NCBI RefSeq assembly: GCF_900101915.1
Contig: NZ_FNAL01000005.1
Coordinates: forward strand, 62,001-126,000
Length of the DNA stretch: 64,000 nucleotides
Source of the DNA: Psychrobacter pacificensis
GTDB taxonomy: Bacteria > Pseudomonadota > Gammaproteobacteria > Pseudomonadales > Moraxellaceae
Reading direction: 5' to 3'
Part shown: positions 54,998 to 64,000 of the stretch, in pieces
How the letters are laid out: the number at the start of each line of letters is the position of its first letter
Position numbering within the stretch: the stretch's first letter is position 1
Program-made: the position numbers and the translations under genes
The notes under the pieces: generated by a model
What the model was told of the DNA's origin: nothing
Seen by the model: the letters and a program-made list of their open reading frames with translations, nothing else
The model's database searches: none

Positions 54998-55909
54998 TCA
55001 CTTCTGCTCGTTATCTGCTGCATCGATATCAGCACGACCAATCACATCTAAATCCTCTAGGCACAGCTTATCGTATTTCTTTTTACAAAAATTAGGATCG
55101 ATATCACACATCGCTGACTGCAACTGATCGAGACGATTCTCTGATTGTTGAATGTGTTCGAGCATTTTAGCAAACGCTTCTGCGACAGGATCTTGTGAAT
55201 AGGGATCGATACCATAGGCACGGAAGGTATTGGTGCGTTTTGCGGTAGAAGTGGTGTCAGCTGCTTGATCCTTGATGCTCCCGCCAGCTTGCGCGACTTT
55301 TTCTTGTTGCTTGGCATCTTGTACTTTTGTCGCGATGGGATTGCCTTTTTCATCGTGATGATCTGAGATCATACGAGCAGCACTGCCAACCATCGTAGCG
55401 CCTGCTGGTACTGGTTTGACTACCACTGCATTAGAGCCAATTTTGGCGTTTTTGCCGACTGTAAATGGCCCTAAGACTTTGGCACCAGCACCGACCGTTA
55501 CACCGTCTTCTAGCGTTGGATGGCGTTTGCCATTATTCCAAGACACACCGCCTAGAGTCACACCGTGATATAACGTCACATCGTTGCCAATCTCAGCAGT
55601 CTCACCGATGACGACCCCAACCCCATGATCGATAAAAAAGCGCTTACCAATCTTGGCAGCGGGATGGATCTCAATACCTGTAATAATACGCGAGCCATAT
55701 GAGATGACGCGAGCCGCCAGTTTCTGTTCACGATTCCACAGACAGTGCGCACCGCGATGTAGAATGAGCGCATGGATACCTGGGTAGGTTAGGATGACTT
55801 CCAGACTATTGCGCGCTGCAGGATCGCGGTTAAATACCGCATCGATATCTTCTTTCAGATCTTTTTTGATGCTGACAAGCGATCTGAACAATTTGGATGG
55901 CAATGACAT
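54998..55909 (-). CDS. cysE: Serine O-acetyltransferase with long C-terminal extension
   Basis: Makes O-acetylserine from serine and acetyl-CoA, the precursor of cysteine. The 303 residues show the short EpsC-like N-terminal helical part ([28 protein letters not shown]) and the left-handed beta-helix with [38 protein letters not shown] and [20 protein letters not shown] (about 80-190). The last 110 residues (from about 193) are polar and low in complexity with Ala, Asp and Gln, ending DAADNEQK. CysE tails normally end in Ile for binding CysK; that Ile is absent here. Confidence 0.93.
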   Translation of the reverse strand: MSLPSKLFRSLVSIKKDLKEDIDAVFNRDPAARNSLEVILTYPGIHALILHRGAHCLWNREQKLAARVISYGSRIITGIEIHPAAKIGKRFFIDHGVGVVIGETAEIGNDVTLYHGVTLGGVSWNNGKRHPTLEDGVTVGAGAKVLGPFTVGKNAKIGSNAVVVKPVPAGATMVGSAARMISDHHDEKGNPIATKVQDAKQQEKVAQAGGSIKDQAADTTSTAKRTNTFRAYGIDPYSQDPVAEAFAKMLEHIQQSENRLDQLQSAMCDIDPNFCKKKYDKLCLEDLDVIGRADIDAADNEQK

Positions 55910-56099
55910 AAAGCGTCCTATCTATTCGTCGATAAAGTAGCGTTGCTAAAGTAGCAATGTCTTTATTTTATGGTCATGATGGTTAAATAATGATGAGAGT
56001 ATATTGTTGCTCATTTTTTCTAAGTTATAAACAGCTTTGTACCGCAAAATATAGTAAAAAGCTGTCAAATTAAGGCAAGCTGATAAACAATGACTTGTT

Positions 56100-56984
56100 T
56101 TAGTCTTTGGATAGTTTTGCAATCAAAGCACTTAATAGCTGATACTCTTTTTGATCAAGCTGTAGGCGTGACCCAAGTCTAGACAAGCGTGATGGCAATG
56201 ACTTTAGATGTTCAATATTTGCCAGACCGCGCTGTACCATAAGGTCAGTAGTACGCTGAGTAAGCTGTTGCAGCTGCTGCTGATTAATAGCAGGCTCATC
56301 CCATTGCTGACGCAAATTCACGTTGATTGTCGATTGGGTTTCTGCGCTTGTATCCGAATCTAAATTATCAGCTGTCTGAGTATGCGTTTGAGCATAAGCA
56401 AAAATAAAGCTGGCAATGACTTGCACTGCTGAGGCGACATTTAGTACAGGGTAAGCAGGATTGGCGTCGATTTGAATGTGATAATCAGCATAAGCCAACT
56501 CTTCATTGGTCAACCCACGATCTTCACGCCCAAATAATATAGCGATATTTGGTTTGCTAGCAACAGCGTCTGATGAGGTGTCAACGTTATTATCATTTGC
56601 ACGTAAAGCCGACTGTGTATCAATAAAATCAAACATAATCTTAGCGGCTTGCATGGGTGTCACAACAGGGCGCGGCATATGACGACTGCGGCTGCTGGCT
56701 GCAAATACCAGCTGACAGTCGGCAATGGCAGACTCTAGAGTAGGTGCGATCACAGCGGATGACAGCAGCTCACTACCACCTGCCGCATGAGAGACACTGG
56801 TCTCATCAATTGGCAATTTGGGGTCGACAACGGTCAAACGGGACAAACCCATTGTATGCATGGCGCGTGCGGCTGAGCCGATATTGGCAGGCAACGTCGT
56901 ATTGACCATGATGACTTGTAAGCAGTCGAGGTAGTCATTCACTGTACGGGCTTGCTCAGTAGATGATAAAGAGTCGTTACTCAT
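56100..56984 (-). CDS. trmJ: tRNA (cytidine/uridine-2'-O-)-methyltransferase
   Basis: TrmJ methylates the 2'-OH of position 32 in certain tRNAs. The 294 residues have the SPOUT-class knot: VIMVNTTLPANIGSAARAMHTMG near 25-47 (NIGSAAR), FAASSRSRHMPRPV near 93, AILFGREDRGLTNEELAYAD near 148-167 and YPVLNVASAVQVIASFIFAYA near 176-196. The last 90 residues are helical and variable, as in the C-terminal extension of TrmJ. The gene follows hpt with a one-base overlap (TAATG). An iscR-iscS link seen elsewhere is absent here. Confidence 0.92.
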   Translation of the reverse strand: MSNDSLSSTEQARTVNDYLDCLQVIMVNTTLPANIGSAARAMHTMGLSRLTVVDPKLPIDETSVSHAAGGSELLSSAVIAPTLESAIADCQLVFAASSRSRHMPRPVVTPMQAAKIMFDFIDTQSALRANDNNVDTSSDAVASKPNIAILFGREDRGLTNEELAYADYHIQIDANPAYPVLNVASAVQVIASFIFAYAQTHTQTADNLDSDTSAETQSTINVNLRQQWDEPAINQQQLQQLTQRTTDLMVQRGLANIEHLKSLPSRLSRLGSRLQLDQKEYQLLSALIAKLSKD

Positions 56985-57364
56985 TATTGCCCCAATCTTT
57001 GATGGATTTCTTGTTCAGCACGTTGTAATGCGGCGGCAATCTCTTCGATAAGATCTGCTTGCTCACTGATGCGGCGCTCGCGGCAGCATTCTTGTAGTTG
57101 GCTGCTAAGACGAACCAGCTGAGTCGTACCCAAATTGGCACTTGCGCCTTTTAGGGCATGAGCGGTCTCAAAGCCATTGGCGTTATCATCTTTTTCCTGA
57201 GCGATTCGCAGTGCTGCAACGCGTTTTTGACTGTCATTGAGGTACACTTGTATCAGCTCGACAAAATCTTCTTCTAGCAAGTCACGCATGTCTTCGAACT
57301 GTTCGTGATTGATAATCTCTTCATCAGTCTGACCAGTCATATTATTATTCGTCATGTCAGTCAT
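56984..57364 (-). CDS. Stand-alone Hpt (histidine phosphotransfer) protein
   Basis: A 126-residue Hpt domain: DEEIINHEQFEDMRDLLEED, then FVELIQVYLNDSQKRVAALR, then ETAHALKGASANLGTTQL with the phosphorylatable His69 in HALKG, and SQLQECCRERRISEQADLIEE. This fits the four-helix phosphorelay fold, relaying phosphate between receiver domains. There is no histidine kinase or response regulator in the window. Start chosen at ATG 57364; the open frame reaches a TTG at 57400. It lies between dnaE and trmJ, with TAATG coupling to trmJ. Partners must be elsewhere. Confidence 0.87.
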   Translation of the reverse strand: MTDMTNNNMTGQTDEEIINHEQFEDMRDLLEEDFVELIQVYLNDSQKRVAALRIAQEKDDNANGFETAHALKGASANLGTTQLVRLSSQLQECCRERRISEQADLIEEIAAALQRAEQEIHQRLGQ

Positions 57365-57435
57365 GGTTTTTATCCAATTGTTAAAAGTTAAAGCAGTCAA
57401 ATTACTATAGTAAATTTTTGGTTGGATTGTGCATT

Positions 57436-60400
57436 TTAGCTGTAATGAAAGTGTAAGTTATCTTCACTAACTAACGTCTTCAGTTGTTGCAAGTTATCAT
57501 CGTTCGGGTAAACCCGCCAATGTTCGGATAGTCCCACGTTTGCGATACCATAAACGTCATACACGCTCAAACCAAGTGGCAAGCAGTTATCATTGATAGA
57601 AGTATCTGTATTACTGAGCGCATTGTTTGCAGAACTTTGGGGCATGCTATTTTGATTAAATGCGTCATGGTTCATATCGTTCTCTAGAGCCAGTAAGTCA
57701 TTGCCATTTTCATCATACAAACTGCCGCCCATGGCAGGGTCGTAAGTGTTACTAACACTATTGCCTGACTCATCTTGCTCTTGATTATAAGCCAAGCGTG
57801 GCTCAGGTATGATATCAGCCTGTGCAGATTTGAGTAATGGTTGCAAGCGTGTGAGTAGGTCGATATCGCTACCATGGACTTTGATACTGATTTTTTTGAG
57901 CCAACGCAGGCGCGCATCGACCATGCTCATGGCACTATCGAGACGCGCAAACAAGCGCCCATCACGCTCACGAATACTGCCTTTGATAATGACGACTTCG
58001 TCGATTTTCAATTGCTCTTTGACACGGTTGAAACGCTCAGCATAGCAGCTGACTTCCAATCTCGACGTGCCATCATCTAAAGTAATCACATTACGATTAC
58101 CAAAATTGGCGATGTCTATAATGAGTCCTGCAAAATAGCAACTACCGTTATAACCAGTATCTGTCAATTTATTGAGGCGCGTGCCTGAGGTGTAACGTTT
58201 TAACTCATCTAAATATTCATTAATTGGATGACCCGTTAAGTACAACCCTAAGGTGTTCTTTTCCGCTTTTAGGCGGTGTTTATCACCCCAGATCAGCTCT
58301 GGCGACATCTCAAGTGGCGGCGCTGCAACAACACCGTCCATTTCGCCAAACAGATCCATCATGCCAAGCTCGTTATTTTGACGATCTTGCTCAGCCGCTT
58401 GGACGGCGCTTGGTAGTTGGCTCATCAAGGCACCGCGAATCTCGTAAGCTTCGTCGGCTGGTAAGTCGGGTCGTAGCGTCGCAGCAAAGTCATCAAAACA
58501 GCCCGCACTCACCAATGCTTCGAGAGTACGCTTATTAACCTTTTTGATATCCACACGGCGGCAAAAATCATATAAATCTTTAAAAGGTCCATCCGTTCGA
58601 CGAGCATTAACGATGGACTCGACAGCCCCTTCACCTACGCCTTTAATCGCGCCCAATCCATAAATGATATTGGTTGGAGTGTCTGCGACAAAGTGCCACT
58701 CGCTGCGATTGACTGACGGATTGACCACAGTCAAATCAAAGTTTTCACGGCAATCATTGATAAAGAACACCACATTGTCGGTGTTGTTCATATCGGAGGT
58801 TAATACTGCCGCCATAAATTCAGCAGGATAGTACTGCTTGAGATAAGCCGTCTGATAGGCAAGTACCCCATAAGCCGCAGAATGCGAGCGGTTAAAACCA
58901 TAACCTGCAAACTTTTCCATCAAATCAAACACACCGCCTGACGTGACTTCATCGATGCCTTGTGAAGTTGCACCAGTGACAAAGATATCGCGCTGCTTTG
59001 CCATCTCTTCAGGTTTTTTCTTACCCATGGCGCGGCGCAGCATATCAGCACCGCCCAAACTATAACCTGCCATCACCTGTGAGATTTGCATCACCTGTTC
59101 TTGATAGACGATAACGCCATTGGTATTCTCTAAAATCGGCTCAAGATTGGGATGGTCATAAATGACCTCTTCACGACCGTGCTTACGGTCGATATACATC
59201 TCTACCATGCCGGCATCAAGCGGGCCGGGACGATAGAGCGCACACATGGCGATGACGTCCTCGATATTGGTCGGCTGCAGTTTGGCCAGATACTTTTTCA
59301 TGCCCATACTTTCTAGCTGAAAGACGGCGGTGGTTTTGGCATCTTGTAGCAGCTTATAGGCTTTGACATCATCTAACGGCAAATCTTCCAATACCAATGC
59401 GGGTACATTTTCTTTGGCACGGCGCAAGTTGATGTTCTCAACCGCTGCGTTGATGACCGTTAAGTTACGTAGACCCAAAAAGTCAAACTTCACTAGTCCT
59501 ACGGCTTCGACATCGTCTTTATCAAACTGGCTGACACGGTGACCCTCATCGTCACAATAAATGGCGCTAAAGTCTGTGATTTTGTGCGGCGCAATCAATA
59601 CACCACCAGCATGTTTACCGACGTTTCGGCAGACACCTTCGAGCTTGACTGCCATCTCCCAAATCTCAATGGCATCTTCATAATCCATGTTGTCAGGGTT
59701 AGAGATCAAGTCTTTGAGCTGTGGTTCTTGCTCTAGCGCTTGGCTGAGGGTGATACCGGGTGTTTTGGGAATGAGCTTGGATATTTTATTGGCCAAGAAG
59801 TACGATTTACTTTGGACGCGTGCCACATCGCGCACCACCGCTTTTGCCGCCATGGTACCAAAAGTGATGATCTGTGAAACGGCATCACGACCATAGGTTT
59901 GCGCCACATAGTCAATCACGCGATCGCGCCCTTCGATACAAAAGTCGATATCGAAATCGGGCATCGATACCCGCTCAGGGTTTAAGAAGCGCTCGAATAG
60001 TAGATCGTAATGAATCGGATCAAGGTCGGTAATATTGAGCGCGTAGGCGACCAATGAACCTGCACCAGAACCACGTCCAGGGCCTACTGGCACGCCATTG
60101 GCTTTCGCCCAGCGGATAAAGTCCATGACGATAAGGAAGTAACCCGGGAAACCCATTGATAGGATAATATCCAACTCATAGGCGAGACGCTCGTCATATC
60201 TTTGACGGAAATCGCTCCAATTGTCCGTACGGGCCTCAACAGGGAAAAGCTTATCTAAGCGCTCTTCCAGACCGCGCTTTGACTCTGCCCGAAAAAACGA
60301 TTCAATCGTCTCGCCTTCAGGGACAGGGAAGTCGGGCAGTACGTTAATGCCCAGCGTTAAAGTCACATTACAGCGAGTCGCCAAGCGTAAGGTGTTGTCA

Positions 60401-61155
60401 ACCACCTGCGGAATATCGGCAAACAGCTGCGCCATTTGCTCTTGGGTTTTTAGATACTGCTCATCAGAATAATTCCGCGGACGGTTAGGGTCAGCCAGTA
60501 CGTACGAGCCTGCGATACACACGCGGGCTTCATGCGCATCAAAATCCTCTTGCGCCAAAAAACGCACATCATTATGCGCAATGATGGGGATGTTGTGTTT
60601 GGCACCTGAGTGAATGGCTGCTCTAATAAAAGCGTCCTCGCCTGAGCGATTGGTACGCTTGATGGCAAAGTATAAACGATCGCCAAATTGCGCTTGCCAC
60701 TCGGTGAGCAGCTCATCGGCTTTTTCTGGCATAGAGCCAACCAGTGCTTGGCCTACGTCTGACTTTTCGGTGAGTAGGACAATGACGCCTGCTGCATGTT
60801 CTAGAATATGACTGCGTTTAATCACAGGTGTGCCATGATTGACAGGGTCAGCGCGACCTTCGGTAAACCCAAGCGACACGATACGGGTAATGTTTTGATA
60901 GCCTTCGTTATTCATCGCAAGTAGGGTGAGACGTGTGTCTTCATTATCCATGATGACTTCGCTGCCGATAATGGGCTTGATACCCGCGCCTAGGCAAGCA
61001 CGATAAAACTTCACCGTGGCATATAAATTGGACAAATCAGTCAAAGCCAGCGCCCGCTGATTGTCAGCCGCCGCCGCTTTCACCAGCGGCTTGATGCGCA
61101 CGATAGAATCGGTGATGGAATATTCGCTGTGGATACCAAGGTGTACAAATGCCAT
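57436..61155 (-). CDS. dnaE: DNA polymerase III alpha subunit
   Basis: The replicative polymerase. The 1239 residues contain the PHP domain (HLGIHSEYSITDSIVRIKPL), the palm with VGPGRGSGAGSLVAYALNIT near 365 and PDFDIDFCIEGRDRVIDYV near 410 (the metal-binding Asp pair), the thumb and fingers with GMKKYLAKLQPTNIEDVIAM, a helix-hairpin-helix region, an OB fold near 1000-1080 and the tau-binding end. It is about 80 residues longer than in E. coli; a low-complexity stretch rich in Asn, Ser, Asp and Glu at about 1118-1188 accounts for most of this. Third-frame shadow frames on the other strand are not genes. Confidence 0.97.
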   Translation of the reverse strand: MAFVHLGIHSEYSITDSIVRIKPLVKAAAADNQRALALTDLSNLYATVKFYRACLGAGIKPIIGSEVIMDNEDTRLTLLAMNNEGYQNITRIVSLGFTEGRADPVNHGTPVIKRSHILEHAAGVIVLLTEKSDVGQALVGSMPEKADELLTEWQAQFGDRLYFAIKRTNRSGEDAFIRAAIHSGAKHNIPIIAHNDVRFLAQEDFDAHEARVCIAGSYVLADPNRPRNYSDEQYLKTQEQMAQLFADIPQVVDNTLRLATRCNVTLTLGINVLPDFPVPEGETIESFFRAESKRGLEERLDKLFPVEARTDNWSDFRQRYDERLAYELDIILSMGFPGYFLIVMDFIRWAKANGVPVGPGRGSGAGSLVAYALNITDLDPIHYDLLFERFLNPERVSMPDFDIDFCIEGRDRVIDYVAQTYGRDAVSQIITFGTMAAKAVVRDVARVQSKSYFLANKISKLIPKTPGITLSQALEQEPQLKDLISNPDNMDYEDAIEIWEMAVKLEGVCRNVGKHAGGVLIAPHKITDFSAIYCDDEGHRVSQFDKDDVEAVGLVKFDFLGLRNLTVINAAVENINLRRAKENVPALVLEDLPLDDVKAYKLLQDAKTTAVFQLESMGMKKYLAKLQPTNIEDVIAMCALYRPGPLDAGMVEMYIDRKHGREEVIYDHPNLEPILENTNGVIVYQEQVMQISQVMAGYSLGGADMLRRAMGKKKPEEMAKQRDIFVTGATSQGIDEVTSGGVFDLMEKFAGYGFNRSHSAAYGVLAYQTAYLKQYYPAEFMAAVLTSDMNNTDNVVFFINDCRENFDLTVVNPSVNRSEWHFVADTPTNIIYGLGAIKGVGEGAVESIVNARRTDGPFKDLYDFCRRVDIKKVNKRTLEALVSAGCFDDFAATLRPDLPADEAYEIRGALMSQLPSAVQAAEQDRQNNELGMMDLFGEMDGVVAAPPLEMSPELIWGDKHRLKAEKNTLGLYLTGHPINEYLDELKRYTSGTRLNKLTDTGYNGSCYFAGLIIDIANFGNRNVITLDDGTSRLEVSCYAERFNRVKEQLKIDEVVIIKGSIRERDGRLFARLDSAMSMVDARLRWLKKISIKVHGSDIDLLTRLQPLLKSAQADIIPEPRLAYNQEQDESGNSVSNTYDPAMGGSLYDENGNDLLALENDMNHDAFNQNSMPQSSANNALSNTDTSINDNCLPLGLSVYDVYGIANVGLSEHWRVYPNDDNLQQLKTLVSEDNLHFHYS

Positions 61156-61388
61156 AGAAGACTCTTACTAGTACGATCAAAAGAAATAAGCTAGCGATAA
61201 AATACAGGATGATTATCAATCATTTGTAGTGTTATCGAGAGGTGGTTAAGACCTCGGTAGCCATGTTGATACGCTTTAAATGGGGTCGTTAATAATAGCA
61301 TTATTTGCGGCATGCAGCCACTGATTGCAAGGGTTTAATCTGAGGGATGTGAATTATCATGTCAATTTAATTACGTAAGAAATGATAT

Positions 61389-61420
61389 AAAAAACCCTCA
61401 ACACGGTAAAGTGCGGAGGG
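61389..61420 (-). terminator. Rho-independent terminator of ggt
   Basis: Read on the minus strand, CCCTCCGCAC pairs with GTGTTGAGGG (one bulge region) and is followed by TTTTTTA. It lies about 30 bp after the ggt stop. Confidence 0.75.
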
Positions 61421-61451
61421 CTATATAATTGATAAGTAATGACAATTTAAC

Positions 61452-63389
61452 TTAGTACCCAACCACCGCTGCATCCACAATACGGGGATCAGAAGATCCA
61501 TACAGGCCGTTTGGTGTGAGCATAATCGACTGCGTGGAGCCCATGGCGGACTTTGGACTGACCGTGTGCCCCATAGATTCAAGCTTTTTGACCGTATCGA
61601 CATTGAGCGCTTTTTCAATCCGAATCTCATCAGGAAGCCACTGATCATGAATACGCGGTGCGTGAGTTGCCTCAGCGATATTCATATCATGATCAATGAC
61701 GTTAGAGATGATTTGGGTGACGGTCGTGATGATACGACTGCCCCCTGGGCTGCCCGTAACGATATACGGTTTGTTGTCTTTAAATACCAGCGTTGGACTC
61801 ATCGAGGAGAGCGGACGCTTATTGGCTTCAACAGCATTGGCGTCACCACCAATCAATCCGTAACCATTGGGTACACCCGGCTTGGCAGAGAAATCATCCA
61901 TTTCGTTATTTAACAAGATACCTGTGCCGTCAGCCACGAGACCAGTGCCATAAGAGAAGTTCAACGTATAGGTGTTGGCAATGGCATTACCGTCTTTATC
62001 CACGATAGAGAAATGCGTGGTTTGATCGCTCTCATAAGGGAGCGGATTGTTGGCTTTGATGGTCGCGGCTGGCGTGGCTTTATTGGGGTCAATCAGTGTA
62101 CGCAGTTTATCCGCATAGGCTTGTGACGTTAGGCCGCTAGCAGGTACGTCGATAAAGTCAGAATCCCCTAGGTACTCAGCACGATCTGCATAAGCCAGTT
62201 GCATTGCTTCCGCCATCAAATGAATGGTCTGTGCGCTGTTTTGACCATAGTCCCCCAGTGGATAGCCTTCTAAGATATTTAATATTTCGATAATGTGAAT
62301 ACCACCAGAGGAGGGCGGTGGCATAGAGACAATCTCATAACCACGGTAATCGCCTTTGACAGGCACGCGGGCGATGGCTTCGTAATCGGCTAAATCCTGC
62401 AAGCTCATGCTACCGCCTGCTTCATTGACGGCTTTTACGATGTCACGCGCGGTTTTCCCTTTATAAAATCCGTCTGCGCCTTGTACCGCGATTCGCTTTA
62501 GCGAGCGGGCAAGCTCAGGCTGCTTTAATCGCTCACCCGGTTGATAAGCGCTGCCATCAGGCTTGAAAAATACCTTTTTGGTGCTCGGCCATTTTTGCAA
62601 GCGATCACTCAAAGCAGTAAGCGATTCGGATAAGCCTGCGGTAACCTCTATACCGTCTTCTGCCAATGCGATCGCTGGTGCCATGACTTGCTCGCGGCTC
62701 ATGGTGCCATGCTCTTCTAATGCTTTTAGTAGCCCTGCGACTGTCCCCGGCACCCCAACGGCTAAGCCATGATAACGAGATAAGTCACTGACTGCGTTGC
62801 CCTCATCGTCGAGATACATATCACGAGAGGCGCTACTTGGTGCTTTTTCACGGTAATCAAGCGCAACCGTTTTGTCTTGCTTGGCATCATAAATCATCAT
62901 AAAACCGCCACCACCGATATTACCAGCACGTGGCAAGGTCACAGCAAGGGCAAAGCCAACCGCAACCCCAGCATCTACCGCATTACCACCGTCTTTCAAA
63001 ATCTGTAAACCGATGTCAGAGGCCAGCGCTTCTTGGGTGGCGACCATGCCATTTTTTGCCCATACTGGATGATGAATGGCATCTTCAGAGTAGATAGCCT
63101 GATCGCTATTGGCATTGTTTGAGGTGGTTGTGAGAGTAGTGGTTTTTGCCCGTGTGATGCGTTTGGTTTCAGATACGACGGTTGGGTTGTCCCTCATAAT
63201 GGCTAGATTGATGGCATTGGTATCAATCGAGGTGTTATTGACCGTGGGGCTGTTGGCTGAAACGGTTGGCTCTAGTGCATGAGCAGAGACAGACAGTAGT
63301 AGCGCACTCGTAATAAGGGCTGCGCTAGATTTTAATTGGTTATGAGTCTTGGGTTTTTTTTGCTTATCATAAGAGAGTGGCTGTGACAT
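61452..63389 (-). CDS. ggt: Gamma-glutamyltransferase, secreted precursor
   Basis: Ggt hydrolyses or transfers the gamma-glutamyl group of glutathione in the periplasm. The 645-residue precursor has a signal-like segment (SSAALITSALLLSVSAHALE) after a basic lead, then HPVWAKNGMVATQEALASDI, GGNAVDAGVAVGFALAVT and NIGGGGFMMIYD. The self-cleavage site is TTHFSIVDKDGNA: the second Thr (about residue 458) becomes the N-terminal nucleophile of the small subunit. It is followed by GTGILLNNEMDDFSAKPG and GSPGGSRIITTV. ATG at 63389 follows AAAAGGAC; the longer open frame to 63464 is unlikely. Confidence 0.95.
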   Translation of the reverse strand: MSQPLSYDKQKKPKTHNQLKSSAALITSALLLSVSAHALEPTVSANSPTVNNTSIDTNAINLAIMRDNPTVVSETKRITRAKTTTLTTTSNNANSDQAIYSEDAIHHPVWAKNGMVATQEALASDIGLQILKDGGNAVDAGVAVGFALAVTLPRAGNIGGGGFMMIYDAKQDKTVALDYREKAPSSASRDMYLDDEGNAVSDLSRYHGLAVGVPGTVAGLLKALEEHGTMSREQVMAPAIALAEDGIEVTAGLSESLTALSDRLQKWPSTKKVFFKPDGSAYQPGERLKQPELARSLKRIAVQGADGFYKGKTARDIVKAVNEAGGSMSLQDLADYEAIARVPVKGDYRGYEIVSMPPPSSGGIHIIEILNILEGYPLGDYGQNSAQTIHLMAEAMQLAYADRAEYLGDSDFIDVPASGLTSQAYADKLRTLIDPNKATPAATIKANNPLPYESDQTTHFSIVDKDGNAIANTYTLNFSYGTGLVADGTGILLNNEMDDFSAKPGVPNGYGLIGGDANAVEANKRPLSSMSPTLVFKDNKPYIVTGSPGGSRIITTVTQIISNVIDHDMNIAEATHAPRIHDQWLPDEIRIEKALNVDTVKKLESMGHTVSPKSAMGSTQSIMLTPNGLYGSSDPRIVDAAVVGY

Positions 63390-63700
63390 CGCAAAGTCCT
63401 TTTTGGGCAAGTAGAAAAAATAGGGTATCAAATAAATACACTTAAATAGTAACGAAAATAGCAAATAGTAGAAAGTTGTTTATCATATTTTGTCATTTGA
63501 GTTTTTATATGATGTGCAGTATGAGTGGTCTTCTATCGATATATACATAATTAGTGTCATGTAAATTGTGCAGAGAAGCTCACTAGCCAGTGAAGATTTT
63601 CTTTAAAAATAAGTCTTAATATTACTGAATTGTAACGTCTTGTGATATAAAGTACAGTACTAATGTACATCCGTTAACGACTGGCTATAAAGAGATTTTT
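63390..63700. other. Divergent region between ggt and the lipoprotein gene
   Basis: 311 bp, AT-rich, without a gene. TGATATAAA near 63640 is a weak extended -10 candidate for the lipoprotein gene. Confidence 0.4.
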
Positions 63701-64000
63701 ATGTCATCAAACCATGTTAATAACCGTAATCGACAGTGCCACTCTGAGATGGCGAGTAATTATTTGCCTATCATCAACAATAAAAATAATAATGGTCATG
63801 TATCTCAAACAAGCAAATTAACCTCTATCGCTTTGCTAGTTGGTAGTGCGTCGCTTGTGCTTACAGGTTGTCAATCAAATCCGACTGCCTCAACGGATGT
63901 GGCAGCCTCCAGTACCCTTATGGATTTTAGCACTGCAAATCCTGCTCAGAGCCAACGTCAAGGTCACGCTTTTACGGCTAGTCAAGAGGCCCAAGCTGAG
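63701..64000 (+). CDS. Putative lipoprotein, 3' end cut by window edge
   Basis: The first 100 codons of an exported protein. A polar N-terminal stretch (about 38 residues) precedes a hydrophobic segment (LTSIALLVGSASLVLTGC) with the lipobox LTGC at Cys57. An internal ATG at 63749 would give a more usual, though still long, signal peptide. The mature part is rich in Ser, Thr, Ala and Gln (QSNPTASTDVAASSTLMDF), with no recognisable domain before the edge. Function unknown. Confidence 0.7.
   Translation, partial: MSSNHVNNRNRQCHSEMASNYLPIINNKNNNGHVSQTSKLTSIALLVGSASLVLTGCQSNPTASTDVAASSTLMDFSTANPAQSQRQGHAFTASQEAQAE

Noticed and set aside
63390-63464. An N-terminal extension of Ggt with a hydrophobic start
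   Set aside because: AAAAGGAC precedes the ATG at 63389, which already leads to a suitable signal segment.
1-64000. tRNA, rRNA, CRISPR arrays, prophage or intact IS elements
   Set aside because: Intergenic regions were read for cloverleaf ends, regular spaced repeats and transposase motifs; none was found.

Overview
The window looks like chromosomal DNA of a Moraxellaceae gammaproteobacterium, most likely Psychrobacter. The basis is gene content: a TyrA-AroA fusion after pheA and hisC, a tusDCB-tusE cluster, and housekeeping proteins of gammaproteobacterial type with moderate GC. No species-level test was possible. I saw no rRNA or tRNA gene, CRISPR array, phage or intact insertion sequence.

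Layout. 1-1.56 kb: tRNA 2-thiouridine sulfur relay (tusD, tusC, tusB, tusE; minus strand), then a MITE-like element. 2.2-6.3 kb: glnE and ilvE. 6.4-17.9 kb: a surface-glycan island with two GT8-like and three GT4 glycosyltransferases, a Stealth-family sugar-phosphate transferase, UDP-glucose dehydrogenase with a UDP-glucuronate 4-epimerase, an unrecognised protein, another GT8-like enzyme, and a sialyltransferase/DUF115-like gene split by a G8 tract. It joins an LpxL-type acyltransferase and aspS. 21-31 kb: sohB, then an acyl-CoA dehydrogenase / phosphotransferase / histidine phosphatase / SDR cluster facing two tandem fadD genes. 31-41 kb: fetB-fetA with a thioesterase, xthA, argJ, a DUF4377 lipoprotein, sdaA, a RutG-type permease. 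41-47 kb: EamA transporter, WG-repeat protein, alpha/beta hydrolase, a 54-residue rubredoxin, apt, an adhesin-E-like protein, transaldolase. 47.7-52.6 kb: aromatic pathway and histidinol-phosphate aminotransferase genes pheA-hisC-tyrA/aroA. 52.8-64 kb: rarD, folB-folK, cysE, trmJ-hpt-dnaE, ggt, and the start of a lipoprotein gene at the edge.

How the genes work together. The glycan island can make UDP-GlcA and UDP-GalA and transfer sugars to an acceptor. No Wzx, Wzy or ABC exporter gene is in the window, so lipooligosaccharide elongation is the simplest reading; a capsule remains possible because of the Stealth protein. The lipid region can activate fatty acids (two FadD) and has a phosphotransferase/acyl-CoA dehydrogenase pair resembling a split ACAD10/11.

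The most interesting signal is the poly-G tract at 16597-16604. One extra G would fuse two half-genes into a continuous 286-residue glycosyltransferase-like protein, as expected for a phase-variable surface-sugar gene captured in the OFF state.
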